From: Hyphomicrobiaceae bacterium
Lineage (GTDB): Bacteria > Pseudomonadota > Alphaproteobacteria > Rhizobiales > Hyphomicrobiaceae
Assembly: GCA_022844275.1 (NCBI GenBank)
Contig: JALHMB010000001.1
Coordinates: forward strand, 744,001 to 808,000
DNA length: 64,000 nucleotides
Reading direction: 5' to 3'
The position numbers and the translations under genes were made by a program. The notes below the pieces were generated by a model. That model did not search any database, was not told the origin of the DNA, and saw nothing but the letters and a program-made list of their open reading frames with translations. This document shows, one piece after another, positions 21,557-30,391 of the stretch (position 1 is its first letter; each line of letters starts with the position of its first letter).

Positions 21557-22909
21557 ATGCCGCGCCTGGGCTTCCTCGGCCGAGTGGTTCTGATATTGCT
21601 CGCGTTGTTTCTCGCGCTTGCGGCCCTCGGGCTCGCGCTCACAACGATCGCGCGCGAGCAGCGCGAGACGGGCGCCGAGCGCTTTCCGATCCCGGCTCAG
21701 GCTGCAGCCATCGTCGAACTCCTCGATGTAACGCCGTCTGCCGAGCGCGCGAGGGTACTCAAGGCCGTGACCTCCGACACGTTCTATGTGCGGATTGCCG
21801 ACGCATCGGAAGCAGGGCGTTTGAACGGTACGCGGATGCCGGGGGTCGAGTGGCTCGTCGGCCAATACCTGGAAACGCTGGCCGATCGCGAAGTTCTCGC
21901 GTTCCGCATGACAACCAAGAATGCGGGCTCATTGGTTCTCCTTCTCGATCGCCTGTCCGGCAATCGGCGTGCACCTATCGCGATTGCGGTGGCGCTCCGC
22001 GATAGCAACTACGCCGTGTTTGAAATCCGCGGCGATGCGAGCCGCCGGGTGTTCGGCATTCCCGTCGGCCTCGGGATCGGTCTGCTCGGCTGCCTGTTCG
22101 CCGCGATCGCATTGTGGGCTGTCGCGCGCGAGGCGCGTCCTTTGCGCGAGCTCGCCCAATCTCTCGCCGGTTTTGCCCGGGATGGCGCACCGCGCGAGGT
22201 CCAGCCGCACGGCGCTACGGAAATTCAACGCTTGATCGCGACGACGAACGATATGCAGAGCCGCATCTCGGCGTTGATCAAGGGCCGCACCATGCTGCTC
22301 GGGGCCATCAGTCATGATCTGAAGACCTATATTACGAGGCTCAAGCTCAGGGCGGAGACGATTGACAACGACGACCAGCGCGCGCGCGCGGAGCGCGATC
22401 TCGACGACATGACGGCGCTGATCGACGAGGCCCTGAGCGTGGCGCGCGGCACGACGGTGTCCGATCGCCATGAGCGGGTCGACCTCAAATTGCTTCTCGC
22501 CGAAGAGATCGCTCGACGTCAGGATCGCGCCATTGAGCTGATGCCCTGTACGACCGCCGAGGGACTGGTGCATGGCGATCCGGTCGCTATCCGCCGCGTG
22601 ATCGGTAACCTCCTCGACAATGCGCGTCGATACGGAAGCCAATGCCAGGTTTCGCTTCAGTTGGCCGGCGAGATGGTTGTGATCGCTGTCGACGACGATG
22701 GTCCCGGCATTCCAGAGGCCGAACGAGAGACGGTTTTCGAGCCGTTCTATCGCCTGGAAGCTTCCCGCAGCCGAGTGACGGGCGGTTCCGGTCTCGGCCT
22801 CGCCATCGCACGGCAAATCGCGGAGGCGCATGGAGGGACGATCAAGCTCGGCACATCGTCCCTCGGGGGGCTGCGCGCGGAATTTCAACTCCCGTTTGCC
22901 GGGCGCTAG
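21557..22909 (+). CDS. Sensor histidine kinase (OmpR-pair type)
   Basis: This 450-residue inner-membrane kinase has a transmembrane helix near the N-terminus (VVLILLALFLALAALGLAL), a periplasmic domain of about 145 residues, a second helix (GLGIGLLGCLFAAIALWAV), HAMP (ARPLRELAQSLAGFARDGA), a dimerisation/phospho-acceptor helix with H253 in AISHDLKTYITRLKLRAE, and a HATPase_c domain with N-box NLLDNARRYG, G1 VDDDGPGIP and G2 GGSGLGLAIARQIAEAHGG. DLKTYITRLKL is a common variant of the DLRTPLTRLRL box. It partners the regulator immediately upstream. The signal is unknown. Confidence 0.92.
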   Translation: MPRLGFLGRVVLILLALFLALAALGLALTTIAREQRETGAERFPIPAQAAAIVELLDVTPSAERARVLKAVTSDTFYVRIADASEAGRLNGTRMPGVEWLVGQYLETLADREVLAFRMTTKNAGSLVLLLDRLSGNRRAPIAIAVALRDSNYAVFEIRGDASRRVFGIPVGLGIGLLGCLFAAIALWAVAREARPLRELAQSLAGFARDGAPREVQPHGATEIQRLIATTNDMQSRISALIKGRTMLLGAISHDLKTYITRLKLRAETIDNDDQRARAERDLDDMTALIDEALSVARGTTVSDRHERVDLKLLLAEEIARRQDRAIELMPCTTAEGLVHGDPVAIRRVIGNLLDNARRYGSQCQVSLQLAGEMVVIAVDDDGPGIPEAERETVFEPFYRLEASRSRVTGGSGLGLAIARQIAEAHGGTIKLGTSSLGGLRAEFQLPFAGR

Positions 22910-23045
22910 CTGAGACCGGCGACTACGTGCTCATGTCTCAAACGCCCAAGAATGTGTCGGGCGTCACGCGCCCAAGCGGTGCCGCTTCCCGACATGGCCT
23001 CCCCGTACGACGCAGTCGAAAGCGGGCTCGGACATCACTCACCTC

Positions 23046-23978
23046 TCACTCTGACGGAAGGATCACACCGGTTCGAGACGTGATGAGACCATAGTGCTCG
23101 ATACGGCGGTGCTTCGCGAAGTTGAACATCTCTTGCTTGCCGAAGTGCGTGGCGTCCAGGTCGCACGCGTGAACCAGCAGCTCGTCATCCTCGGTGCGGC
23201 TCTCCGCGACGACTTCGCCTTCCGGGTCGACGATGATACTGCAGCCGAAGAGCGGGTGGCCGTCCTCGACGCCGGCCTTCGCGACGGCAACGACCCACGT
23301 CGAATTCTGGTAGCCGCCGGCTTGCAGCGAAAGCTTGTGATGGAAGATGCGCTTCGCCGTCGGCTCCCCGCTCACAAGCGCGTTGGCCGAGGGCGTGTTG
23401 AAGCCGAGCGTGACCATCTCCACGCCCTGGAGACCCATCACGCGGAATGTCTCGGGCCAGCGCCGGTCATTGCAAATGCACATGCCGAAGATGCCGCCAA
23501 GAAAGTGCCAGACCGGGAATCCCAAGTCGCCGGGCTCGAAGTAGCGCTTTTCAAGATGCTGGTGGGCGCGTTGGGCCTCGAACTCGGCGTGGCCAGGCAA
23601 GTGCACTTTGCGATACTTGCCGACGATCGCGCCGGAGCGATCCACCAGGATCGACGTATTGAAATGCCGGCCCTCGGGCGTCAACTCGGCATAGCCGAAG
23701 CTCATGGCCATGCCGTACTGGGCTGCGCGCTCGAAGAGTGGTCGTGTGGCGGCGCTCGGCATTTCCCGCTCGAACCAGTGATCGGCCTCGGCACGATCCT
23801 CGGCATACCAGCGCGGGAAGAACGTTGTCAGAGCCAGTTCTGGATAGACGATGAAGTCGGCACCCTTGGATTTGGCTTCGGCCATGAGATCGAGCATGCG
23901 CGCCACCACCACCTGGCGGCTATCGGCCTTCTGGATGGCTCCGAGCTGAGCGGCGGCGACTGTGACAATGCGTGCCAT
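23046..23978 (-). CDS. N-carbamoyl-D-amino-acid hydrolase
   Basis: The 310-residue protein is a nitrilase-superfamily amidohydrolase closely resembling N-carbamoyl-D-amino-acid amidohydrolases, which release D-amino acids, CO2 and ammonia. The catalytic triad is E47 (VYPELALTTFFPRW), K124 (GKYRKVHLPG) and C169 (CICNDRRWPE). Family-specific stretches HLEKRYFEPGDLGFPV and LQAGGYQNSTWVVAVAKAG are present. It is cytoplasmic and complete in length. It is the last gene of an amino-acid ABC importer operon, 17 bases after a permease, so the importer probably delivers its carbamoyl-amino-acid substrate. D-hydantoinase, the usual partner, is not adjacent. Confidence 0.9.
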   Translation of the reverse strand: MARIVTVAAAQLGAIQKADSRQVVVARMLDLMAEAKSKGADFIVYPELALTTFFPRWYAEDRAEADHWFEREMPSAATRPLFERAAQYGMAMSFGYAELTPEGRHFNTSILVDRSGAIVGKYRKVHLPGHAEFEAQRAHQHLEKRYFEPGDLGFPVWHFLGGIFGMCICNDRRWPETFRVMGLQGVEMVTLGFNTPSANALVSGEPTAKRIFHHKLSLQAGGYQNSTWVVAVAKAGVEDGHPLFGCSIIVDPEGEVVAESRTEDDELLVHACDLDATHFGKQEMFNFAKHRRIEHYGLITSRTGVILPSE

Positions 23979-23995
23979 GTGCGGTCATTTCCTTC

Positions 23996-24664
23996 TCAGC
24001 GCGCGGCGACCTGCCGCTCCAGCCGGCTTACGAGCCTCACGAGCGGCCAGAGCAGCAGGATGTACATGACCGCCGCCAAGACAACAGGGCTCGAATTCAG
24101 CGTGACCGAGCGGGCCATATCGGCAGAGTAGAGCAGCTCGGGGAAAGAGACCACGCTGGCGATGGACGTGAGCTTGACGACCTCGATGGTATTGGAGACC
24201 AGATCCGGCAGGACATTGCGCACGGCCTGCGGAAGGATCACGTAAGTGAGCGTTTGCGGTGCGCTGAGGCCGGTAGAGCGCGCCGCCTCCCACTGACCTC
24301 GCCCGACGCTCTCGATCCCCGCGCGATAGATCTCGCCGTAGTAGCTCGAGGTATTGCAGAAGAAGGCGAGGCACACGGCGGCCGTGGGCGTCAGCTTGAT
24401 GCCGGCAAAGGGCAGGCCGGAATAGAGCAGTATGAGCAATACGAGCGGTGGCGCCGCGCGAAAGAGATCGACAAGCGCGATTGTGGTCCAGGCGACGGCG
24501 CGCCGGCGTGAGAGCGAGAGCAGGGCCAGCAGGAGACCGCCCGCGAGGCCCAAGGGAATGACGAGAACGCACAGATAAAGCGTTGTCCAGAGCCCCTTGA
24601 GCAGCAGAGGAAACACCTTCTGCATGATCTCGAAGTTGAGGAACTGGTGCAGGAACACCTCCAT
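23996..24664 (-). CDS. Amino-acid ABC transporter permease (HisM/GlnP family)
   Basis: This 222-residue permease has about five transmembrane helices and the EAA loop GIESVGRGQWEAARSTGLSA that contacts the ATPase. Its ATG overlaps the TAA stop of the preceding permease by one base (TAATG). DLFRAAPPLVLLILLYSG is characteristic of the polar amino-acid permease family. Open codons further upstream belong to another frame of the neighbouring permease and were not used. It forms the channel with the next subunit. Confidence 0.9.
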   Translation of the reverse strand: MEVFLHQFLNFEIMQKVFPLLLKGLWTTLYLCVLVIPLGLAGGLLLALLSLSRRRAVAWTTIALVDLFRAAPPLVLLILLYSGLPFAGIKLTPTAAVCLAFFCNTSSYYGEIYRAGIESVGRGQWEAARSTGLSAPQTLTYVILPQAVRNVLPDLVSNTIEVVKLTSIASVVSFPELLYSADMARSVTLNSSPVVLAAVMYILLLWPLVRLVSRLERQVAAR

Positions 24665-25347
24665 TAGGCCCTCCGCCAGGCGAATCGCGTCTCGATCCAG
24701 CGGCCGACGGCGACGATGGGAATGAACAGAATGATGTAGGCGAGCGCTCCCATCATGAGCGGTGTGGCATTGCCCGTGAAGGCCTGCGCGGACGTAGCTT
24801 GGCTCAGGATCTCGCTCACGCCGATGACCGTGCCGAGTGCCGTATTCTTGGTAATGGCGATCGTGCGATTTGTTAGCGGTGGAATGCCGAGGCGGATGGC
24901 TTGCGGCAGGACGACGGAGAGCAGCGTCTGCGAGAAGGTGAGGCCTGTCGAGCGGGCTGCTTCCCACTGGCCCTTGGGCGTCGAAGTGATGCCGGCCCAA
25001 AAGATTTCTTCCGCGAAGGCGGCGAGCACGAAAGACAGAACGAGCCAGAGCACGGCGAAGCTCGGCAAGACAATATCGATGTTCGGGAGCCCGAAGTAGA
25101 TCAGCAAAATAGCGACGAGTGGTGGCAGCGCGCGGAACACGTCGACGAATATGACAATGAACAAATTCAGGAAACGCACTTGATAGGCGCGCACGCTTGC
25201 CAGCATGAGCCCGAGCGCGAGGCCTGTCACCACGACCGCTGCCGCGATCTGCACCGTCACCACGACACCCTCGAGGATGTCGGGCCAGTACTGCACCATC
25301 AGTTCCGGCTTGAAGAAGGTTTCGAGAAAGCGCTCCCAGGCCGTCAT
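24664..25347 (-). CDS. Amino-acid ABC transporter permease (HisQ/GlnP family)
   Basis: The 227-residue permease shows the family patterns VVVTVQIAAAVVVTGLALGL, FVDVFRALPPLVAILLIYFG and the EAA loop GITSTPKGQWEAARSTGLTF. The C-terminal half contains IGVSEILSQATSAQAFTGN. I chose ATG 25347 (MTAWERFLETFF), 13 bases after the ATPase stop; an in-frame ATG at 25380 would overlap the ATPase. It pairs with the permease that overlaps its stop. Confidence 0.9.
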   Translation of the reverse strand: MTAWERFLETFFKPELMVQYWPDILEGVVVTVQIAAAVVVTGLALGLMLASVRAYQVRFLNLFIVIFVDVFRALPPLVAILLIYFGLPNIDIVLPSFAVLWLVLSFVLAAFAEEIFWAGITSTPKGQWEAARSTGLTFSQTLLSVVLPQAIRLGIPPLTNRTIAITKNTALGTVIGVSEILSQATSAQAFTGNATPLMMGALAYIILFIPIVAVGRWIETRFAWRRA

Positions 25348-25360
25348 CGCAATGTCCAGC

Positions 25361-26092
25361 TCAGCGCAGAAGACCGGCAACGAACGCCCGTGTGCGGGCC
25401 TCGCGCGGCTCGTTGAAGATGGCGCTCGGCGGACCCTCCTCCACGATGTGCCCCTGATCCATGAAGATCACGCGGTCGGCGGCGTCGCGCGCGAAGCGGA
25501 GCTCGTGGCTTACGACGAGCATCGTCATGCCGCCGGCCTTTAGATCGCGCATGACGGCGAGGACGGAGCCGACAAGCTCCGGATCGAGCGCGGAGGTTGG
25601 CTCGTCGAACAGGACGATCTTGGGATCGAGCGCCAGTGCCCGCGCGATGGCTACACGCTGCTGCTGGCCGCCGGATAGTTCGGAGGGATAGCTCGCGGTC
25701 TTGTCGCTGAGGCCGACTTTAGCGAGTGCCTCACGGCCGATCGCGTCGGCTTCGTCGCGTGATTTCTTCAAGACTTTCCGCAGTGCGAGCGTGACGTTCG
25801 CGAGCGCCGTCATGTGCGGATAGAGATTGAAGGACTGGAAGACCATGCCCATGGAGCGGCGCAGCGCATTGAGATCGGTCGAGCGGTCCGTCACCTCGAC
25901 GCCGTCGAAGGCAATGCCGCCGCCGGTCGGCTCTTCCAGCCTGTTGATGCAGCGAAGAAGCGTGCTCTTGCCCGACCCCGACGGGCCGATGATGAAGACG
26001 AGCTCGCGATTACTCACGCTCAGGTCGATCCCCTTCAGCACCTCAGTGGTACCGAAGCTCTTCCTGAGGCCGGAGATTGTGAGTATCGGCAT
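25361..26092 (-). CDS. Amino-acid ABC transporter ATP-binding protein (GlnQ/HisP family)
   Basis: The 243-residue ATPase has Walker [11 protein letters not shown]-loop [15 protein letters not shown], signature [15 protein letters not shown], Walker [17 protein letters not shown] and switch His in [25 protein letters not shown] is typical of the polar amino-acid group. It lies between the binding protein (37-base gap) and the two permeases, giving a complete importer operon with the carbamoylase. Confidence 0.93.
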   Translation of the reverse strand: MPILTISGLRKSFGTTEVLKGIDLSVSNRELVFIIGPSGSGKSTLLRCINRLEEPTGGGIAFDGVEVTDRSTDLNALRRSMGMVFQSFNLYPHMTALANVTLALRKVLKKSRDEADAIGREALAKVGLSDKTASYPSELSGGQQQRVAIARALALDPKIVLFDEPTSALDPELVGSVLAVMRDLKAGGMTMLVVSHELRFARDAADRVIFMDQGHIVEEGPPSAIFNEPREARTRAFVAGLLR

Positions 26093-26129
26093 GCGCTCCG
26101 GCTATGTCAGGAGGATCGGTCGCCGCGCG

Positions 26130-26963
26130 TCAGCCGCATTGGGGCTCGCGCGGCGTGGGATCATAACCCGGCATGTCCGGCACGCCCGTGCCCGGGAAAA
26201 TCGTGACGGCTGCCGAGCCGGGCGCGGGCTTGATGCCAAACCACTTCTCGTGCAGCGCCGCCATGGTGCCGTCCTTCTTGATGCACTCGATGGCATTCTC
26301 GAGCTGGGCGCGAAGCTCCATCGAGTCCTTGCGGAGTGGCGCCGCCCAAACGAGGCCGGTCGTGTAGACATACGAGAGCTGAAGCTGCGGCTGCTGCTTC
26401 ACCGCCCACTGCACGTTCGTATTCCCCGCGACGTTCGCATAGGCGCGACCGGCCATGACGGCCTGCACCGCATCGGTCTGCGTGCCGAAAGTCTCGACCG
26501 TCCAGCCGATTTCAGGCTCGAGCTTCTTCGCCCAGCTGTCGTAGACCGAGCCCTTGTTGACCGCGACGACCTTGCCCTTGAGCTCTTTCAGGTCGCCGAT
26601 CGCCGGCGTGCCCTTCTTGGTCAGGAACTGGTAGTCGGTATTGAGATAGCCCTCGGTGAAGATGTAGTTGTCCGCCCGCTCCTTGGTCACTGTGACAGGT
26701 GCTGCGACGAAGTCGATCGTACCCGCTTGCAAGGACGGGAGGATCCCCGAGAACTGCGTGGCGGTGATGTCGATCGGGCGCTTCAGACGCTTTCCGACTT
26801 CGGTGAAGAGATCGACGTTGAAGCCCTGAATGCCGCCTTCGAGCTTGGGCATCGCGTGTGGGGCGAACGTGCCGTCGACAGCTGTTTTGAGGACCTGCTG
26901 GGCCAGGATCGGACTCGGGGCAAGAGCCGTCACCACGAGGGCGACGGCAACGAGAGGACGCAT
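26130..26963 (-). CDS. Amino-acid ABC transporter substrate-binding protein
   Basis: This 277-residue periplasmic protein has a signal peptide (MRPLVAVALVVTALAPSPIL, cleavage near AQQV) and an SBP_bac_3 fold: LKTAVDGTFAPHAM, GGIQGFNVDLFTEVGKRLKR, FSGILPSLQAGTIDFVAAPV and the hinge segment DLKELKGKVVAVNKGSVYD. It binds the ligand for the downstream ATPase and permeases. The start at 26963 follows a GGAG; codons upstream lack coding character. The linked carbamoylase suggests N-carbamoyl or D-amino acids as ligand. Confidence 0.9.
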   Translation of the reverse strand: MRPLVAVALVVTALAPSPILAQQVLKTAVDGTFAPHAMPKLEGGIQGFNVDLFTEVGKRLKRPIDITATQFSGILPSLQAGTIDFVAAPVTVTKERADNYIFTEGYLNTDYQFLTKKGTPAIGDLKELKGKVVAVNKGSVYDSWAKKLEPEIGWTVETFGTQTDAVQAVMAGRAYANVAGNTNVQWAVKQQPQLQLSYVYTTGLVWAAPLRKDSMELRAQLENAIECIKKDGTMAALHEKWFGIKPAPGSAAVTIFPGTGVPDMPGYDPTPREPQCG

Positions 26964-27224
26964 GAATGGGCTCCGCGGCTCGGCGTTGGCGTTGGCGTTG
27001 TCCCGCCGACTGTAGGGGGACGCCGGGAGATCCGAAACGCCAATGGGTGGGCAATTCGTCGTCAATCTGCCTTGGACTTGGGCAGTTGAACCCAGTTCCG
27101 CTCGTCTATGTGAACTAACCACATGTCGGCCCGGGAGCGACCACAGGCCAGATGATTGTAGTCTCAAGACCGACGCAATCCGTCAGCACATTGCCCGGGC
27201 CTTCAAGATATCCGCCGGTGCAAC

Positions 27225-27773
27225 ATGCGCATTTCCACATTCGCATGCATTGTGTTTGCGCTGACGTCGCCGATGACCGCGACGGCGCAGTTCAAGGGTA
27301 ACTTCGACGTCAATCACTTGATGATCGAGGGGCTCGCGAACTCGGACTGGGGACGCCGAGTTGAGGTGGACCGGCTGCTCTATGTCTGCACAAACTACGA
27401 GAAGTGCCCGCCGCCAACGGCGATCGAAATCAAGGGCGTATTGCGAGGCGAAGAGTTGCCGGCCGCCTTTGAGGCCAACGGGGCGCTATCACCTGCGAGG
27501 CTGCTCGCTCAAGGGCGCGCCAACGCGCAGCGCACGGGCTCGCGCTTCATCACGGCAGAGCATGTCACCGTCGCCGGCGTCAAAGGCGTGCACATGGAGG
27601 CATCAGCGGGACGTGGGCAGTCCATTTATTTCGTCACACGCTGGATAGGTGAGGGGGATCGGATGCTCGATATCAAAGCAACCGCAACCGATCTCGATGA
27701 AGCACGCAGGCTCGTTGACGCTGCCACGCGACAGCTCGTGCCGCAGGTCTTCAAAAACCCGATAAAAATCTGA
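27225..27773 (+). CDS. Exported protein of unknown function
   Basis: This 182-residue protein is not recognised. A signal peptide (MRISTFACIVFALTSPMTAT, cleavage after AQF) precedes a mixed domain with one Cys pair (LYVCTNYEKCPPP) and later a basic/acidic region ending VDAATRQLVPQVFKNPIKI. The middle part (AEHVTVAGVKGVHMEASAGRG) looks like beta strands. It stands alone between the importer operon and the DUF2161 gene, divergent from the former. Periplasmic location is inferred. Confidence 0.6.
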   Translation: MRISTFACIVFALTSPMTATAQFKGNFDVNHLMIEGLANSDWGRRVEVDRLLYVCTNYEKCPPPTAIEIKGVLRGEELPAAFEANGALSPARLLAQGRANAQRTGSRFITAEHVTVAGVKGVHMEASAGRGQSIYFVTRWIGEGDRMLDIKATATDLDEARRLVDAATRQLVPQVFKNPIKI

Positions 27774-27852
27774 AACTGGGAGCCGGCATTTCTGAACGTG
27801 CCAATGTGAGCTTGCTGCGCGAGCTGACGCGTGAGCGTCGCTTCACCTGCTA

Positions 27853-28500
27853 TCACGAAGTCCAGCGTGCAAGTTCCGCGCGCCCCCGTGCGGTCAGGCC
27901 ATACCGGCCTCGTTCGATGCGCTCGAACCAGCCGTAGACATTCCGCAGCAGGATCTTCGGCGCATCTGGCATCGTCGGCTTCAGATCGCGCGGTCGACCC
28001 GGCGCTGCCGCGAGTGCTCTGGCACAATCGAGCGCTTGCTGCCGGTACGCTGTCATGATCGGTCGGCGTGTGCTGCCACCCAAAGCGGGATCACCCCGAC
28101 GCTTCTTATGCTCCTCGACGATGCGCGAGCGTCGCTTCGGATCTCGTCGCGGGCGCCATGGAACGGGTTCGACGATGACTTCGACCTCGCCCTTTGCCGA
28201 TACGGTGACGAGGCCGAACCCGAGAAGACGGCAAAGCTTCTTGACACGTGCATCGCTCTCGCGTCCACGCCCACGGGGCGAAGCGCGCACTGCGAGCCAG
28301 ACGTCATCGCAGGCCGGGAGCCTGTCGACCGCCTGCAGTACCAGTTCGAGCGTGAAGGTGAGCTTCAATTCCGCGATGATGACGGCAGCGGGCAAGCCAT
28401 TGTCGAGCGCAACCACGTCACAGCCGCACACTTCCCCCTTCACCTCGAAGCCCATGCCTTCGAGGAATCGCTTGATTGGCAAGTAGAGGGTGGTTTCCAT
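27853..28500 (-). CDS. DUF2161 protein with PD-(D/E)XK nuclease-like domain
   Basis: The 215-residue protein starts METTLYLPIKRFLEGMGF and contains a PD-(D/E)XK-like core: D in GCDVVALDNG and the ExK motif in AVIIAELKLTFTLELVLQAV, which are the metal-binding residues of this nuclease fold. After ~110 residues a Lys/Arg-rich linker (RPRRDPKRRSRIVEEHKKRR) leads to a C-terminal helical segment ending YGLTARGRAELARW, resembling a winged helix. This fits the DUF2161 family, whose function is undefined. The next genes upstream are small hypotheticals. It could serve DNA repair or restriction, but nothing here proves that. Confidence 0.75.
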   Translation of the reverse strand: METTLYLPIKRFLEGMGFEVKGEVCGCDVVALDNGLPAAVIIAELKLTFTLELVLQAVDRLPACDDVWLAVRASPRGRGRESDARVKKLCRLLGFGLVTVSAKGEVEVIVEPVPWRPRRDPKRRSRIVEEHKKRRGDPALGGSTRRPIMTAYRQQALDCARALAAAPGRPRDLKPTMPDAPKILLRNVYGWFERIERGRYGLTARGRAELARWTS

Positions 28501-28765
28501 CTGTGAGCCCGGCGTTCGGGCAGTTATGACTGATTCGATCAGCTTCTGCGAAGCGGAAGCCTTCCTCCTTAATACCCGCCTCGTCCATGCCCCTACGGCC
28601 ATGCGTGAGAAAGGTGCGGGTCGCGCACTCGAGCGTCTGTCGCTTCTCGCCCAGGGCGTCGAAAGTCGGTTGGTTCAGGGGCTGGTTCAGCAGGAAGGAT
28701 CCCGTCCCAGCGTCGCGGTGAATGCGAGAATAGAGGAGCGACTGGCTCATCGCAGACGATCGCCG

Positions 28766-29239
28766 TCAATCGGGGCGCGGCGCTCGCTTGCCTTTCAGGC
28801 AGTCCATGACGGCCTCGGCCAGCGCTTCTTTCAATCGGTCCTCGGTGAGTTCCGACATCGGCATTCTCGTCGCGCCAGCAGGCTCGTCTACGGCTCCGAC
28901 CGAGCAGGTGAACTCGCCTGCCAGTGTCGCGCACAAGAGGATCTTGGAAGCACTGTGCTCACTGTGCGCGAACTCTATGACCGCACGGTCTATGTCACTG
29001 TGCTTCAGGTCAAACTTTTTCAAGGCCGCGCCGACGTAGCCGTGCCGCTTTAGGAGGCCATTTATAGTCTCGACGACGCCTGGAAGCTCTTTGCGGCGCT
29101 CGGCCCAGATGGCCTTCGCTTCTTCCTGCAGCCGCATCCTTGCGGCTATTTCGGCACGGTCCTTCTGATCAATCCGGTCACGCTCAGCGGCGGAAGCAGC
29201 GATCGCAGCCTCCAATCGCTTTAGTGGATCGGTTTCCAT
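28766..29239 (-). CDS. Hypothetical protein, coiled-coil N-terminus
   Basis: This ~157-residue protein is not recognised. Its first 50 residues are strongly charged and helical (KRLEAAIAASAAERDRIDQK then EAKAIWAERRKELPG), suggesting a coiled coil; the rest is a mixed domain with SASKILLCATLAGEFTCS and a C-terminal helix (DRLKEALAEAVMDCLKGKR). No signal peptide or membrane segment is present. ATG 29239 is chosen, but ATG 29248 or 29281 in frame are possible. It lies 41 bases after another small hypothetical gene. Confidence 0.5.
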   Translation of the reverse strand: METDPLKRLEAAIAASAAERDRIDQKDRAEIAARMRLQEEAKAIWAERRKELPGVVETINGLLKRHGYVGAALKKFDLKHSDIDRAVIEFAHSEHSASKILLCATLAGEFTCSVGAVDEPAGATRMPMSELTEDRLKEALAEAVMDCLKGKRAPRPD

Positions 29240-29280
29240 CGCGCCCATATTCCTGACTTCTGGTGTGACAGCCAAAGACA

Positions 29281-29529
29281 TCAGCGCTGACGTAGGGCGC
29301 TGTGACTGGCGATGATGCGCTCGATCATGTGCGCGGCTTCGCTATGAACTGCAGCATCGAGAGCGGCATTTTCTGAGTCTCGATGCGCTGTGGCCGCATC
29401 CTCCAGGACTCCGCGTATATCATGGCTATCGAGAATTTTCGCCTCTGTCAGCGCCAGCAGAAGCGACTCGCAAATCGCCAGTGCGGCGCTCCCCGCGGCA
29501 AGGTTTTTGATTTCGCTCGTCATTGCCAT
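29281..29529 (-). CDS. Small hypothetical protein
   Basis: This 82-residue helical protein starts MAMTSEIKNLAAGSAALAIC and is rich in Ala, Glu and His near the end (AALDAAVHSEAAHMIERIIA). It is not recognised. ATG 29523 is equally possible as start. It is head-to-head with the Crp/Fnr regulator beginning at 29651 and probably shares a transcript with the gene at 28766. Confidence 0.5.
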   Translation of the reverse strand: MAMTSEIKNLAAGSAALAICESLLLALTEAKILDSHDIRGVLEDAATAHRDSENAALDAAVHSEAAHMIERIIASHSALRQR

Positions 29530-29650
29530 GGCAGATTTGCTCGCTCTCCAATGACCTGACTTCTTCAGGTGTTCATGCGACAGTATATGCCGAGGGAACA
29601 GATCATCCGCTAACCTGAGATAGCCGGGTCGGGGCAATCACGCCAGCAGG

Positions 29651-30391
29651 ATGTACGAGGCCCTGCAAATGCTCCTCAAGACGAGCCATCTCGCCACAAA
29701 ACTCAGCACTTTCATGCAGCTGTCGGAGCGCGAGGCCCACTGCCTTGCCGACCTTCAGTCATTTTCACTGAGCGTGAACGCTGGAAAAGAGCTCGTTCAC
29801 GAGGGTCAGACCGGCCATCTGGCCTATATTCTGCAGACCGGGTGGGCCTGCAGCTTCAAGCTTCTGCCAGACGGTGGACGTCAAATCATCGCGTTTCCGC
29901 TACCTGGTGACTGCGTCGGGCTGCGGAGCGTTCTGCTGCACACGGCGGATCACTCTTTCTCCGCCCTGACCGACGTTGTTGTCAGCAGCGTAGAAGCATC
30001 GCGGATGATGCGGGTCTTCAATGAATTTCCGCGCCTGGGCGCCGCGATCCTTTGGGCCGCCTCGCGCGACGAGGCCATGGTCGTCGAGCATCTTGTCAGC
30101 ATCGGGCGGCGCAGCGCCATCGAGCGGACCGCCCACTTCTTCCTCGAGCTTTCCGAGCGCCTGCAGTTGGTCGGTCTTGCGCCTGATCGCGAATTTGACT
30201 GCCCGCTGAACCAGTACGTTCTTGCTGATGCTCTCGGCTTGAGCGCCATCCACGTGAACCGCGTGCTGCGGCAGCTGCGGGAACGCAAGCTGATGACGCT
30301 GAAGGACCGCAAAGTAACGATCCTAGATCGGGCCAAGCTCAATGTCCTGGCGGGGTTTCAACCGCAACGGGCCGGACACAACCAGTCCTGA
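29651..30391 (+). CDS. Crp/Fnr-family transcriptional regulator
   Basis: The 246-residue regulator has an N-terminal cyclic-nucleotide-binding-like beta-roll (about residues 25-120: GKELVHEGQTGHLAYILQTG, IIAFPLPGDCVGLRSVLL), a long dimerisation helix (GAAILWAASRDEAMVVEHLV) and a C-terminal helix-turn-helix (LNQYVLADALGLSAIHVNRV, LRERKLMTLKDRKVTILD). The RRSAIERTAHFFLEL segment matches the subgroup common in Bradyrhizobium-type genomes. It lacks an N-terminal Cys cluster, so it is not an Fnr-type oxygen sensor. Targets are unknown; it is divergent from the gene at 29281. Confidence 0.9.
   Translation: MYEALQMLLKTSHLATKLSTFMQLSEREAHCLADLQSFSLSVNAGKELVHEGQTGHLAYILQTGWACSFKLLPDGGRQIIAFPLPGDCVGLRSVLLHTADHSFSALTDVVVSSVEASRMMRVFNEFPRLGAAILWAASRDEAMVVEHLVSIGRRSAIERTAHFFLELSERLQLVGLAPDREFDCPLNQYVLADALGLSAIHVNRVLRQLRERKLMTLKDRKVTILDRAKLNVLAGFQPQRAGHNQS

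Noticed and set aside
23094-24131. A 345-codon plus-strand open frame opposite the carbamoylase
   Set aside because: Antisense shadow; the minus-strand carbamoylase has its full catalytic triad.
26980-27002. Short GTTGGC triplicate upstream of the amino-acid binding-protein gene
   Set aside because: A three-unit hexamer repeat in GC-rich leader sequence is most simply replication slippage; it matches no operator pattern.
28418-28750. A 110-codon minus-strand frame between the DUF2161 gene and the gene at 28766
   Set aside because: It overlaps the start of the DUF2161 gene, shows no ribosome site and its product has no coherent composition.
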